A stretch of 64,000 nucleotides of DNA, taken from assembly GCA_015056765.1 (NCBI GenBank), contig SVFQ01000015.1, positions 1-64,000 of the forward strand, read 5' to 3'. The notes under the pieces are model-generated. The model ran no database searches. It worked only from the letters and a program-made list of their open reading frames with translations, and was not told the origin of the DNA. The translations under genes and the position numbers were made by a program. Positions 35,501 to 44,309 of this stretch are shown here, piece by piece. Numbering within the stretch: the stretch's first letter is position 1; the number at the start of each line of letters is the position of its first letter. Source of the stretch: Lachnospiraceae bacterium (GTDB taxonomy: Bacteria; Bacillota; Clostridia; Lachnospirales; Lachnospiraceae).

Positions 35501-38500
35501 AATGAAGCCAGCCTGGATAGTACGAATATCAACAAGACTACCTTTGCGGAAGTAAACATCGATGGGGATGCCTGGTCCTCCGGCTATGCAGTAGCAGTGT
35601 TAAAGATGACCAAGGTAGACTCCCTCTCCAGCGGAGCGAATGTGATTCCACTTGCCGGTGCAGAATATGCCCTGCTGACAGCAGACGGCAACACTGCCCT
35701 GGATGCAAGCGGTAATATCAAAGAAGACTATATAGCCGATATCAAAGAGACAGATGCCAAGGGTAACGCTCTCTTTGTAGCGAAACTAAACCAGAACTAC
35801 TACATCACTGAGAAGACAGCGCCGGAAGGCTATGTAAGAGACACCACAGTATACGGCCCATATAAGGCAACCAAGGTAGGCTTGCAGAAAGTAAGCGACC
35901 AGGGCATAGAGGACGGATACTTCAAGGACGTCAGAGAAAATAATGACAGCCTGGTAGCTGACTTACATGTGACGAAGACCTTTGATACTGATACCACAGG
36001 GGATTTCAGACAGAAAAATGACTTAGAGAAAACGGCTACTTTCATCCTATATATCTATCCGGATAAGGGTGTGAATGCAAACAGCACCTATAAGAGAGCT
36101 GTAGAGTTCACGAAAGAAGCGGATGGTTCTTACAAATATGCAGATCAAAACGGCGCAGCAAGCAATCTTACTGAACTTACTGCTACAGGTAGCTCTGCAG
36201 CAGATTTAAAACTGACAGACCTACCTTGGGGACACTATGAATTAGTCGAAACCAAGGCGGCAGCAGGCTATCTGCCTACAGCAAAGCTGGTGTTTGAAGT
36301 AGACAGAACTGGTAAACTTAACTTTACAGCCAGCGCTTGTGTGGATGCAGAGAGCTTGCAGGCAAGCACCGTAGCTACCGGTGAACAGGAGAAAGTAGCT
36401 GCAACAGCTACTTTGAAGAACCACCGTACACAGCTGGTACTGAAAAAGACAGACATGGATGGTAAAGTCATTACCTCTATGGAAAGTGCAGAGTTTACCC
36501 TGACTCCTGCAGCGACTACAGATGCGCTTACGGAAGCAGAGGTGGTTGCAGGTAGCACAGATACGACGAAAAAACTGACCTTTACAGGACAGCAGCTATC
36601 AGATGGCGTGACACTTTCCGGTTTGTGCCAGGTAGGAGTGAAATATACCCTGACAGAAACCAAGGCACCAAAGGGTTATCAGACCATGAAGCCTGTGACC
36701 TTTATGATCAATGACGGTACAGGAAAAGAAGCCCTTGGCACCATTGCAATCCAGGGTGGTACAAGAGATACGGTAGCAGTGACGAATCCTGCGGCAGGAG
36801 ATGCCACAAAGACAGCTACCATCACCCTGAAGAATAAGCCTACCGCTTTCGACTTCGTGAAGGTGGATCAGAATGGACTTGGCGTAGCGGATGTAGTGCT
36901 GACTATCAGTCCAAAAGCTGGCAGTAGTTTTGCTCATGCAGCCGGCACAGGCTCTGTAAATACCGATGGAAACATCGTCTTGACTACAGAGGTCAATGAA
37001 AACGGTACAGCAAAGACTAATACCATAACAGGTGAAATGATTGCTGGTAATTCTTATGTGATTACCGAGACTTATGGCACTGGGTTTGATAGAGATGCAT
37101 ACTTAGATGCAAAAGACAAGAGCGTGGAATTTACCATAAGCGGTGACGGCACAGGATTTGCAAGTGGTACGATTGACTCTACTGATACAGCATTCGGCGC
37201 GAAGTTCACAAACAGCACCAAAGCTACTGAGAACAGTTCAGTTACTATTACCAACCACAGAGTCTTAGCCCAGATGGCTATGACAAAAGTAGATGCTGAG
37301 GATACAGATGCGAAATTAGCAGGTGCATCCTTCAAACTTTATAAACAAGACCCTGAAAATGATATTGAAGTAGCTAGCTTCACTACAGCAGCAGACGGTA
37401 CTTGGAAGACAGAAAGTGCAGCGGCTACTGTGAAGAATCCGGTTTATGGCAATAAGAACCTGAGTCTGGGCCTGCCGGTAGGTAATTACTACCTGGTAGA
37501 GACCAAAGCTCCACGGGGCTATAAGATTGCCAAAGAAGGTGTTGATGCCAGAACTTATAGTTTCTCTGTGACCAATGCAGATGATGGCAAGACCTTCGAC
37601 AGCTTTGCAACTACCATCAATGGTGAAAGCAAGACTGTAAGCAATATTACCAATGACCGCATTCCTGGCACTATCGTAGTGACCAAGCAGGATGCAGATG
37701 ACAATACAAAAAACTTAAGTGGTGCAGTATTTGAACTGTATCAGAAGATAGGCAACACACTAGTTGCAACCGCAACTACCGATGCAGACGGCAAGGCTAG
37801 CTTTACTGACCTAGCTTGGGGCACTTACGTAGTGAAAGAAAAAACTGCTCCTGCAGGATATGAATTAAACTCTGCAGATACAGAAATCATCGTCGACGCC
37901 ACCACTGCAAAAGAGGAAAAGAACGAAGTAACAAAGATCATTACCGACAGCAAGACTAGTTTCAAACTTCGTAAAATCGACCAAAATGGCATGCCTGTTG
38001 TAGGGGCAAAACTTACCTTAGTAGAAGAAAAGGATGCAGCAGGCAATGTGACCGGCACAAAGGTAGATGACTACAGCACTGCCGGAACGGATATCGAGCT
38101 TAAAGGCGTGCTGAAGGCAGGTTACAGCTACAGCCTCACAGAGGAAAGCGCCGCAGGATTCTTCGTAACCTCCGGTAAGACACATTTCACCGTCAGCGCA
38201 GATGGTACGAAACTAGAAAACCTGACAGAAGATACGACAGATAAGTATGTGAATCTGGCTGTCAAGTTAGCAGATACAGATAAGACCGTAGAACTGACTA
38301 ACACCAGATACTTAGAGGGCTTCGAAGCAACCAAAGTAGATGGCAGCGATGAGAGTAAAACCTTAGCTGGTGCAGAGTTCGTACTGTATCAGCAGAAGGG
38401 CGCAACAGCAGACCCTGCTACAGATATCAAAGTGGTGGTAGATGCTGACGGAAGTGCTGCGGATGCGGACGGTAATCCATATGTCCTGACAGCAGATGCA

Positions 38501-41332
38501 AACGGCAAGATTAACTTAAAAGACACCGCCTATGCAGATAAGAAGAACGGTGCAATCCGGGATAACTCCGGCAACTTGATCAAAGATAAAGACGGTAACC
38601 TTCAGCCGCTGAGCGAAGGCCTTGGAACCGGAAATTACTATTTGATTGAGACCAAAGCACCGGAAGGATATGCTCTTGATACAAATGTTAAATTCGAATT
38701 TAACATTACACAGAAGGACGCAAGGAATCAGGTTACCGCTATTCAGATAGAGAACAATCGTATCCTAGGTACTCTTACCTTCACATCTAAAGATGAGAAG
38801 ACAGAAGAGGCAGTACCTGGTGTCGTATATGGCCTCTATGAGAAGAGCGGAAATACTTGGATTCCATCCACCTTCCCGACAGGAAGCACCGTCACAGTAG
38901 ATGGTAAGACAGTACCTACCATCACCACTGACGCATATGGCGACGGAAAGATAGAGAACCTGCCTTGGGGTAAGGAATATGCTCTCATGGAAATCCAGGA
39001 TAGCAGCCTGCAACCGCAGGGATATGTATTAAATCCTGCAGTGACTGCAGAAGGAAAAGACACAGATCACAGCAATGCCATTACACCGATTCTGTTTGGA
39101 ACACCGGCTGTGACAGGCAAGACAAACACTGTTTTACATGTGCATTCAGACTTATATATCCAGCCTATTATTCTGGATATTCATAAAGTAGGACCACAGA
39201 ATGAGCCTTTAGCCGGTGCTACCGTAAAGGTGACCGGTAACTTTGCAGATGGCACTACAGAAAAGACCTTTACCACAGAAGTGGACGGCGAAGAGCCGAA
39301 TGGCACAGAAACCTGGAATAAGCTTTTGAAACCAGGTGAAACTTATCATGTGACAGAAGTGACTCCGGCACCGACCTATGGTTCCACTACAGACTTTGAT
39401 TTTGTGGTAGGCACCGATGGTTTCGTGACGGTAGTGACAGATGGCTTGGATGCAGGTACCGAAGCGAAGCTGCAGAAAGAGACTTCCTATGGCAAGGTAG
39501 AAGACACACATGCTAGACACAGCCAGATTACCGTGAAGTCTCCACAGACGATTCTGAACTTCAGCACAGATGTAAATTGCTACGAGCAGGGACTGCAGAC
39601 AGCGATGCAGAAGCCAAGTACCTTAGCAGGTATCAAGTATCAGGTATACTCTGATGAAGCCTGCACCACAAAGGTTCAAAAAGATGGTCATGACGTGACT
39701 GCAAGCTCTGACAAAGATGGAAAAGTAGTGATTCCGGGTCTGGCTGCAGGCACTTATTACATCAAAGAAATCGGCTATGATACTTTGACAGCCAGCGCTA
39801 TCGGTAAGCCGGACGCCACGTCGGAAGAGCTTACCTTAGCGCAGGCCAGACTTTGGGGCACAAAGCTGACAAGCAAGGTATACCGCGGCGTCGTTACCAA
39901 TAGTGACTTTGGCGGCATTGAAGTCAAAGAAGGAGATACCTGGAAAGCTGTAGAACACGGTATCATCCATCATGAAGTATATAGTGGCGAAATCAAGTTC
40001 ACGAAAGTAGATAAAGACGATAACTCCGTGAAACTGGCAGATTCTACCTATGGTTTATATAGAAGCCTGGATTCCTATCCGGATGCAATCAAAGCCCAGG
40101 CAGAAGCGCTGATTGCCCAGAAGAAACTTGCCACCTATGCATATCAGGGTAAGACCTATGTCTTACTGGATAAGCAGGTGACCAGCAGTGAAGCAGGCAA
40201 AGAAGGTGATATCGTCTTCCAGGTACCGCTTGCTGCAGAAGAGTACTTAATCAAAGAATTACAGGCTCCTGCAGGTCACAAGGTAAGCGCTGATCCTGTT
40301 TTGGTATCCATGCACTTAGGCGCAGCACCTGCAGTGGATGGTGCAGCTGCCATTACGACCAGCCTGAAGAATAACGGCAACGGAACCATGACTACCGGAG
40401 ACAATGGCCTGACCTGGTTCGAACCTCGCATCAAGTTGCAGGTGAAGACCTTAAGTAATGCAAGCCCTGAGACAGCAGTAGGACCGGTGCACTTAGTCCT
40501 GAAGGATAAAGACGGAAATATCGTAGATGAGTGGGATACCACTATCGAAGAGTATGAAGAGGACGGCCTAGTAGACGAAGAAGTGGATGTACCTGATGTG
40601 GACGACGAAGGCAATCCGGTTCTGGATGCAGAAGGCAATCCGAAGACCCACAAAGAAGTGCAGCAGGTATCGGGTAAAATCAAGAAACAGCGTGTGCTGG
40701 ATTGGAATCATACGGTAGTAGATGCTACCAGTCTCCTGAAGGTAGGAGAGACCTATACCATTACCACCACCTCCGTACCGGCAGGCTTTGTACCAAACAC
40801 CGTATCTTTCAAAGTGAATACGGTGGAAGTACCGGCTTATACCGGTAGCGAATTCCCTACAGAATTCATTCAGGTAGAGAAAATCATCATCGGTAAGAAA
40901 GCAGCACCGACGCAGCGTAATAACGCAGGCGGAAATGGTGGAAATCAGGGCGGAAACAGCAAGCCACAGAATTCCGGTAAGGATACGGTAAGCTCTGAAA
41001 AGACTGCAAAGGATCCAATCGTTGTGATACAGGATTCCGCATCTCTCATTGAGAAGGCCTTTACTTCCAATGGAAAAGATGGAAAGGGCAGCCTTTTTGG
41101 AAAATCCAGAAAAGGTACCAGTATAGCCACAGCAGGTAGCCGCAACGAAAACGGCGTAGTGAAATCCGTACGTCGAGCTTTGGAAGCAGCCTTTGGTGCC
41201 ATCAGCGGCAGTTACCGCAAACTGGCCACAAAGACCGGCGATGAAGCGCCGATTATCGGCATGATTGCCTTGCTCCTGATAGCGGTAGTCGGTATCATCA
41301 CAGTAATGATTCATAAGCGGAAAAAGAAATAA
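32519..41332 (+). CDS. Giant sortase-type surface adhesin with Cna-B/SpaA repeats
   Basis: 2,937 residues. Signal peptide at 1-29 (cut near AYA-SE). After an N-terminal region (about 95-270), five adhesive units start near residues 278, 402, 546, 705 and 875, each with an early Lys and a W/Y-T-x-x-N type strand (HWTVEV, EWTISYN, NWTVRVN). From about 1020 to 2700, roughly twelve Cna-B/SpaA prealbumin-like domains follow, with the isopeptide Lys in (M)TKVD and the Glu in E-T/K-x-A-P-x-G-Y (ETKAPRGYK, EKTAPAGYE). A linker rich in G, N and Q precedes the C-terminus: ATKTGDEAP, a membrane helix and KRKKK. The sorting motif is not a canonical LPxTG. Expected role: a long cell-wall stalk for host or biofilm attachment. 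No sortase gene lies in the window. Confidence 0.93.
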   Translation: MKKRLLALTLSGLMLISSISPANMQAYASEQSDAFSTVSGNDLPANQNEETVEESEETQESTETTNLDLNDFFDWNLSNSGFADISGNDAFLLASLVETPGVDVLKTKPEQLTKADMKLTYTAGGSAHDLTPENGVYQLPADVLPSEVEKLRMEIALAVTDTNRNLQAGDYFEVKLPEGLQVMAAPSPVECKIDSDQTVWATTSLENNTVKFTFTDAVEKQTEGVLTYRGMKATMNFDFNFVNLKDGVGADFVIQWSKGDIKLSVPQGAGDISGIKKTGKFNKAEGLIHWTVEVGETKDKTVSLKGYTFTDTMGANQDLVKDSVKVNDTAQTVTTEASNFSFAFGDVKAPQTVTYDTRPAAVFMMGNVADVSNTATVSSKPVKGEADGKDFTDTFAVAAPEKIIVKKGIQVSSDEMEWTISYNKEGVKVYKSTVYDDLSAGLTYVEDSALFNGAAAPSGVTVSTSALDTDRQKLSIRFGDTTAASGSYDITFRTKIDPSKFSGEGSSATKIENVAYVSAEFPSGSGTGPATEYSAPKVETDYSAAFIDKSVVDTDEARARRNEGYITWEIHPSTKKQDSKFYDTAVVTDTLPSDQAWTDKVNVKAKTYDLVVDGAVVASVDGKENPCTGYDKTAHTFTFDYDKLQALGLELGDVVITVETKALNYFSEDTAHKYTNTASLSLKMAGAEVAKAADNDEITFGNKMLSKDVKFVPLENPAAEPSESNRSYFIYTIKVNENRMALTNAVLTDDISHAFAAYNTDDSKYKDMDATDFAIDSSKSKVEKVAADGTKTAVTTGMTYEPQKLTFDMGTTADSYEVTLYVYVTPAGVAKFHGDLADKIIRTNNVAELTSAEIPSFKSNVAGGKGPEKELNNAILTKMGIQSGRSINWTVRVNLGGANLGDEVVFTDRIPDGLYLDGDSVKVTAPTFVPGKGNTPSAVAAGDTNLIGTSGITKSISRNKNGTAILKVKLPVSTARTFIISYTTEGVSDATSFKNEASLDSTNINKTTFAEVNIDGDAWSSGYAVAVLKMTKVDSLSSGANVIPLAGAEYALLTADGNTALDASGNIKEDYIADIKETDAKGNALFVAKLNQNYYITEKTAPEGYVRDTTVYGPYKATKVGLQKVSDQGIEDGYFKDVRENNDSLVADLHVTKTFDTDTTGDFRQKNDLEKTATFILYIYPDKGVNANSTYKRAVEFTKEADGSYKYADQNGAASNLTELTATGSSAADLKLTDLPWGHYELVETKAAAGYLPTAKLVFEVDRTGKLNFTASACVDAESLQASTVATGEQEKVAATATLKNHRTQLVLKKTDMDGKVITSMESAEFTLTPAATTDALTEAEVVAGSTDTTKKLTFTGQQLSDGVTLSGLCQVGVKYTLTETKAPKGYQTMKPVTFMINDGTGKEALGTIAIQGGTRDTVAVTNPAAGDATKTATITLKNKPTAFDFVKVDQNGLGVADVVLTISPKAGSSFAHAAGTGSVNTDGNIVLTTEVNENGTAKTNTITGEMIAGNSYVITETYGTGFDRDAYLDAKDKSVEFTISGDGTGFASGTIDSTDTAFGAKFTNSTKATENSSVTITNHRVLAQMAMTKVDAEDTDAKLAGASFKLYKQDPENDIEVASFTTAADGTWKTESAAATVKNPVYGNKNLSLGLPVGNYYLVETKAPRGYKIAKEGVDARTYSFSVTNADDGKTFDSFATTINGESKTVSNITNDRIPGTIVVTKQDADDNTKNLSGAVFELYQKIGNTLVATATTDADGKASFTDLAWGTYVVKEKTAPAGYELNSADTEIIVDATTAKEEKNEVTKIITDSKTSFKLRKIDQNGMPVVGAKLTLVEEKDAAGNVTGTKVDDYSTAGTDIELKGVLKAGYSYSLTEESAAGFFVTSGKTHFTVSADGTKLENLTEDTTDKYVNLAVKLADTDKTVELTNTRYLEGFEATKVDGSDESKTLAGAEFVLYQQKGATADPATDIKVVVDADGSAADADGNPYVLTADANGKINLKDTAYADKKNGAIRDNSGNLIKDKDGNLQPLSEGLGTGNYYLIETKAPEGYALDTNVKFEFNITQKDARNQVTAIQIENNRILGTLTFTSKDEKTEEAVPGVVYGLYEKSGNTWIPSTFPTGSTVTVDGKTVPTITTDAYGDGKIENLPWGKEYALMEIQDSSLQPQGYVLNPAVTAEGKDTDHSNAITPILFGTPAVTGKTNTVLHVHSDLYIQPIILDIHKVGPQNEPLAGATVKVTGNFADGTTEKTFTTEVDGEEPNGTETWNKLLKPGETYHVTEVTPAPTYGSTTDFDFVVGTDGFVTVVTDGLDAGTEAKLQKETSYGKVEDTHARHSQITVKSPQTILNFSTDVNCYEQGLQTAMQKPSTLAGIKYQVYSDEACTTKVQKDGHDVTASSDKDGKVVIPGLAAGTYYIKEIGYDTLTASAIGKPDATSEELTLAQARLWGTKLTSKVYRGVVTNSDFGGIEVKEGDTWKAVEHGIIHHEVYSGEIKFTKVDKDDNSVKLADSTYGLYRSLDSYPDAIKAQAEALIAQKKLATYAYQGKTYVLLDKQVTSSEAGKEGDIVFQVPLAAEEYLIKELQAPAGHKVSADPVLVSMHLGAAPAVDGAAAITTSLKNNGNGTMTTGDNGLTWFEPRIKLQVKTLSNASPETAVGPVHLVLKDKDGNIVDEWDTTIEEYEEDGLVDEEVDVPDVDDEGNPVLDAEGNPKTHKEVQQVSGKIKKQRVLDWNHTVVDATSLLKVGETYTITTTSVPAGFVPNTVSFKVNTVEVPAYTGSEFPTEFIQVEKIIIGKKAAPTQRNNAGGNGGNQGGNSKPQNSGKDTVSSEKTAKDPIVVIQDSASLIEKAFTSNGKDGKGSLFGKSRKGTSIATAGSRNENGVVKSVRRALEAAFGAISGSYRKLATKTGDEAPIIGMIALLLIAVVGIITVMIHKRKKK

Positions 41333-41362
41333 ACACAGAAAAAGCAGAATCATAAGCATGAG

Positions 41363-41391
41363 AAGGAACGCAAAACTTGCGTTCCTTTTTT
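41363..41391 (+). terminator. Terminator after the adhesin gene
   Basis: AAGGAACGCAA (41363-41373) pairs with TTGCGTTCCTT (41377-41387), then Ts. Confidence 0.92.
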
Positions 41392-41434
41392 GCTTTCATT
41401 ATAATAGATGTTAGAGTATCAGGGGGTTTGACCA

Positions 41435-43711
41435 ATGAAAATATGGTACATGGGAGCGTTGATCCTGGCAATACTGGGATTGCTCTTCCAACTTATTCGA
41501 ATCGTACAAGACAAAGCGCCGCTGAGTAGGCATTTTATCAGCGTTAGTATATGTGCGATTTTTTTAATTGATTTTAACTTATTTGCGATACAAAGCGAGA
41601 AGGAGACATGGGCCCTGTTTTTCCAGGGGTGCTACTACGCATCGGTAGATTTTCTGCTGATATCCCTACTAGCGGTGATTAAGCAGTATCTGAATGATAA
41701 GCCTACCAAGCTTCCGATTCTGTTTCTCTTAAACGGCGTAGCCACGTTGGACTCCGTGTCGCTGATTTTGAACTTTAAGTTCAAACATGCTTTTTTGGCT
41801 GTTCCAGCACACCTTCCAAGTGGAGAGATGGTGTATCGATATGATACCAGCTTGCCTTTCTACCAGGCCCATCTGATTTGCTGCTACATCATAGCAGGAC
41901 ACATTGCCATCTACTTGATTCGGAAGATGCTGAATGTACCCAAGTATTACTATAGGAAATACACAGTAGTACTGGCCATGTTCCTGCTTGTTTTGGTTAT
42001 GGATGGCGTGTATGTATTTACGAAGTCGCCCCTTAACTGGTCGTTGTTCTTCTATGCCCTTTTAAGCATGGCGCTTTACTACTATACGGTGCGCTTTATT
42101 TCACAGAAGATGCTGAATAGCATGCTGGGGGTTGCCGTATCCGATATGCAGGAAGGTATCCTGATTTTTGATAATGAGGACAAATTCACTTATCAGAACC
42201 GTACCTTGCGACGAATGTACAAGGACGAGGTACCACTGGAAATCAAAATCAAAGAGTGGCGTGAAACACTTAACCGCTATCGTTATAGCCGTGAAGAAGT
42301 GACCTGGGAAGAAATCCTTGGCTCCGGAGAAAATATCCGCTATTACGAGATCAAACTCCGCAGTCTCTTTGACCGCAAGAATGCATATATCGGGTGTTAT
42401 CTTATCATTTATGACCGCACTTTGGCTCGTAAGAAGTACCACGAGCAGAAGTATAAAGCCACTCACGATTCTTTGACCGGTACCTTAAATATGGACGGCT
42501 TCGAAGAAGAAGTGAATCGCATCCTGAACCAATATCCGGCAGAGGATTTCTACCTGATTTGCTCCAACATCATCGACTTTAAAGTAGTCAATAACCTCTT
42601 TGGCTACGAAAAGGGTGATGAAATCCTGATCAAAACCGCTGATTTAGTCGGAGAGTACCTCCATGAGAAAAACGCTTTTGGTCGTGTGAAAGATGACCGT
42701 TTCGCACTGCTGATGCCTAAGGATCATTTCTTCCAGGAGGAGTTTGAAGACCGTGTGGATGATGTGATGAAGATGCTGGTAAGCTCTTACTATGCTTTAC
42801 AAATCCGCATGGGTATCTACGAGATTAAGGACAAAGGTATCCCTATTCATACCATGATTGACTGCTGTAATCTGGCAATCAACTCCTTTGAGGACGACGG
42901 AGACTCATGCTTTAAATTCTATGATGAAAGCATGATGCAGGAAAGCATCCGTGAGAAACGTGTTCTGACTGAGTTTGAAAGAGCAGTACGGTCGGACGAA
43001 TTTATGGTATACTTGCAACCACAGGTGGATGCTATCACCGGTAAGGTGGTAGGAGCAGAAGCCCTTGTGCGCTGGAATCATCCAAAGCAGGGAATCCTTC
43101 CGCCGGGTGCATTTATCGATGTGCTGGAAAGCAAAGGTGCGCTGGCCAGATTGGACCGCATCGTTTGGAATAAATCAGCTAAGATATTAAAATCATTTGC
43201 AAACACATCTTTGGAGGATATCTATTTATCTGTGAACCTGTCCAGAAAAGACTTCTATTATATGGATGTCTATAAGGAAATCACGGATTTGGCAGCCAAC
43301 TACCATATCCCACCGGAGAAGTTTAAACTAGAGATTACGGAGACTGTCCTCATGGAAGAACCGGAGAGACAGATGAATACCGTAAAGAAGCTTCGTGAAG
43401 CCGGTTTCCATGTGGAAATCGATGACTTCGGAGCAGGATTCTCCTCTCTAAGCATGTTAAAGGACTTCGAATTCGATGTACTGAAAATCGATATGAGTCT
43501 GGTACGAGCCATAGAGCAGGATGAAAAGTCCAGAGAAGTATTGTCGCTGATCATTAGGTTGGCTAGAAAGCTTCATATGGAAGTAGTGGCAGAAGGGGTT
43601 GAAACAGAACGGCAGATAGAGTTCCTGAGGAAAGAAGGCTGTGACCTGTTCCAGGGATACTATTATTCCAAACCTGTTTCTGTAGAGGAATTTAGACAAA
43701 AGTACCTGTAG
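41435..43711 (+). CDS. Membrane GGDEF/EAL protein (probable c-di-GMP phosphodiesterase)
   Basis: 758 residues: seven or so N-terminal membrane segments (1-225), a PAS-like region (about 235-335), a GGDEF domain (about 345-500) and an EAL domain (about 515-750). The GGDEF signature is replaced by RVKDDRF, so cyclase activity is unlikely. The EAL side keeps EALVRW (near residue 539), SVNLSRKDF, EITET, IDDFGAGFSS, LKIDMS and AEGVETE, so it should cleave c-di-GMP. A weak GGGGG site precedes the ATG. Cotranscribed with msrC 16 bases downstream. Confidence 0.93.
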   Translation: MKIWYMGALILAILGLLFQLIRIVQDKAPLSRHFISVSICAIFLIDFNLFAIQSEKETWALFFQGCYYASVDFLLISLLAVIKQYLNDKPTKLPILFLLNGVATLDSVSLILNFKFKHAFLAVPAHLPSGEMVYRYDTSLPFYQAHLICCYIIAGHIAIYLIRKMLNVPKYYYRKYTVVLAMFLLVLVMDGVYVFTKSPLNWSLFFYALLSMALYYYTVRFISQKMLNSMLGVAVSDMQEGILIFDNEDKFTYQNRTLRRMYKDEVPLEIKIKEWRETLNRYRYSREEVTWEEILGSGENIRYYEIKLRSLFDRKNAYIGCYLIIYDRTLARKKYHEQKYKATHDSLTGTLNMDGFEEEVNRILNQYPAEDFYLICSNIIDFKVVNNLFGYEKGDEILIKTADLVGEYLHEKNAFGRVKDDRFALLMPKDHFFQEEFEDRVDDVMKMLVSSYYALQIRMGIYEIKDKGIPIHTMIDCCNLAINSFEDDGDSCFKFYDESMMQESIREKRVLTEFERAVRSDEFMVYLQPQVDAITGKVVGAEALVRWNHPKQGILPPGAFIDVLESKGALARLDRIVWNKSAKILKSFANTSLEDIYLSVNLSRKDFYYMDVYKEITDLAANYHIPPEKFKLEITETVLMEEPERQMNTVKKLREAGFHVEIDDFGAGFSSLSMLKDFEFDVLKIDMSLVRAIEQDEKSREVLSLIIRLARKLHMEVVAEGVETERQIEFLRKEGCDLFQGYYYSKPVSVEEFRQKYL

Positions 43712-43727
43712 ACAGAAAGGAAACACC

Positions 43728-44177
43728 ATGGATTACACACTACTGAATGCACAAATCAAAGACTTCGCAGAAGAAGAACCCTATTACATCCCACTGATGT
43801 CCAATGTATCTGCTGTCCTGATGGAGATGCTTCCGGACCTGAACTGGGCCGGCTTTTATCTCATGAAAGATGGTCAGCTGGTACTTGGTCCCTTCCAGGG
43901 CAAAGTAGCCTGCATCCACATCGCGGTAGGCAAAGGCGTATGCGGCACAGCCGTAGCCGAAGACAAGACCCAGCTAGTGGAAGATGTACACGCTTTTCCG
44001 GGCCACATCGCTTGCGATGGCGCCTCCAATTCCGAAATCGTCGTCCCTATCCACCACAATGGTGAAATCGTCGGCGTCCTGGACATCGATAGCCCTAAGC
44101 TATCCCGCTTTACCGAAGAAGACCGCGATGGCCTGGAGCTCATCGTATCTACCTTGGAATCTTATCTCCAATTCTAG
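43728..44177 (+). CDS. msrC: Free methionine-(R)-sulfoxide reductase
   Basis: 149 residues, a GAF-fold enzyme that reduces the free amino acid Met-R-sulfoxide. The three catalytic cysteines are C62, C72 and C96, with spacing 10 and 24, the same as in E. coli fRMsr; DIDSPKLSRFTEED is the usual C-terminal signature. AGAAAGGA precedes the ATG. It lies directly after the EAL gene. Confidence 0.94.
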   Translation: MDYTLLNAQIKDFAEEEPYYIPLMSNVSAVLMEMLPDLNWAGFYLMKDGQLVLGPFQGKVACIHIAVGKGVCGTAVAEDKTQLVEDVHAFPGHIACDGASNSEIVVPIHHNGEIVGVLDIDSPKLSRFTEEDRDGLELIVSTLESYLQF

Positions 44178-44183
44178 ACGATC

Positions 44184-44215
44184 AATACCCGAGTGCAAAT
44201 CCTCGGGTATTTTTT
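44184..44215 (+). terminator. Terminator before clpB
   Basis: AATACCCGAG (44184-44193) pairs with CTCGGGTATT (44202-44211), followed by Ts. Confidence 0.93.
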
Positions 44216-44226
44216 ATAGAAAAGAA

Positions 44227-44253
44227 TTAGCACTCACCTCTTGACAGTGCTAA
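44227..44253 (+). promoter_or_regulatory. CIRCE element (HrcA operator)
   Basis: TTAGCACTC, nine bases, CAGTGCTAA: the CIRCE consensus TTAGCACTC-N9-GAGTGCTAA with one change (C for G) in the right arm. It overlaps the clpB promoter, so HrcA should repress clpB until heat or misfolding stress. Confidence 0.94.
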
Positions 44254-44269
44254 CAATTGGGAATAAGAT
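44241..44269 (+). promoter_or_regulatory. clpB promoter
   Basis: TTGACA (44241-44246) lies inside the CIRCE element; 17-base spacer; TAAGAT (44264-44269). The start codon is 41 bases further on. Confidence 0.85.
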
Positions 44270-44309
44270 GGGTGTAGAAATAGAAATGATGCGAAAAGGA
44301 GGTGTTATC

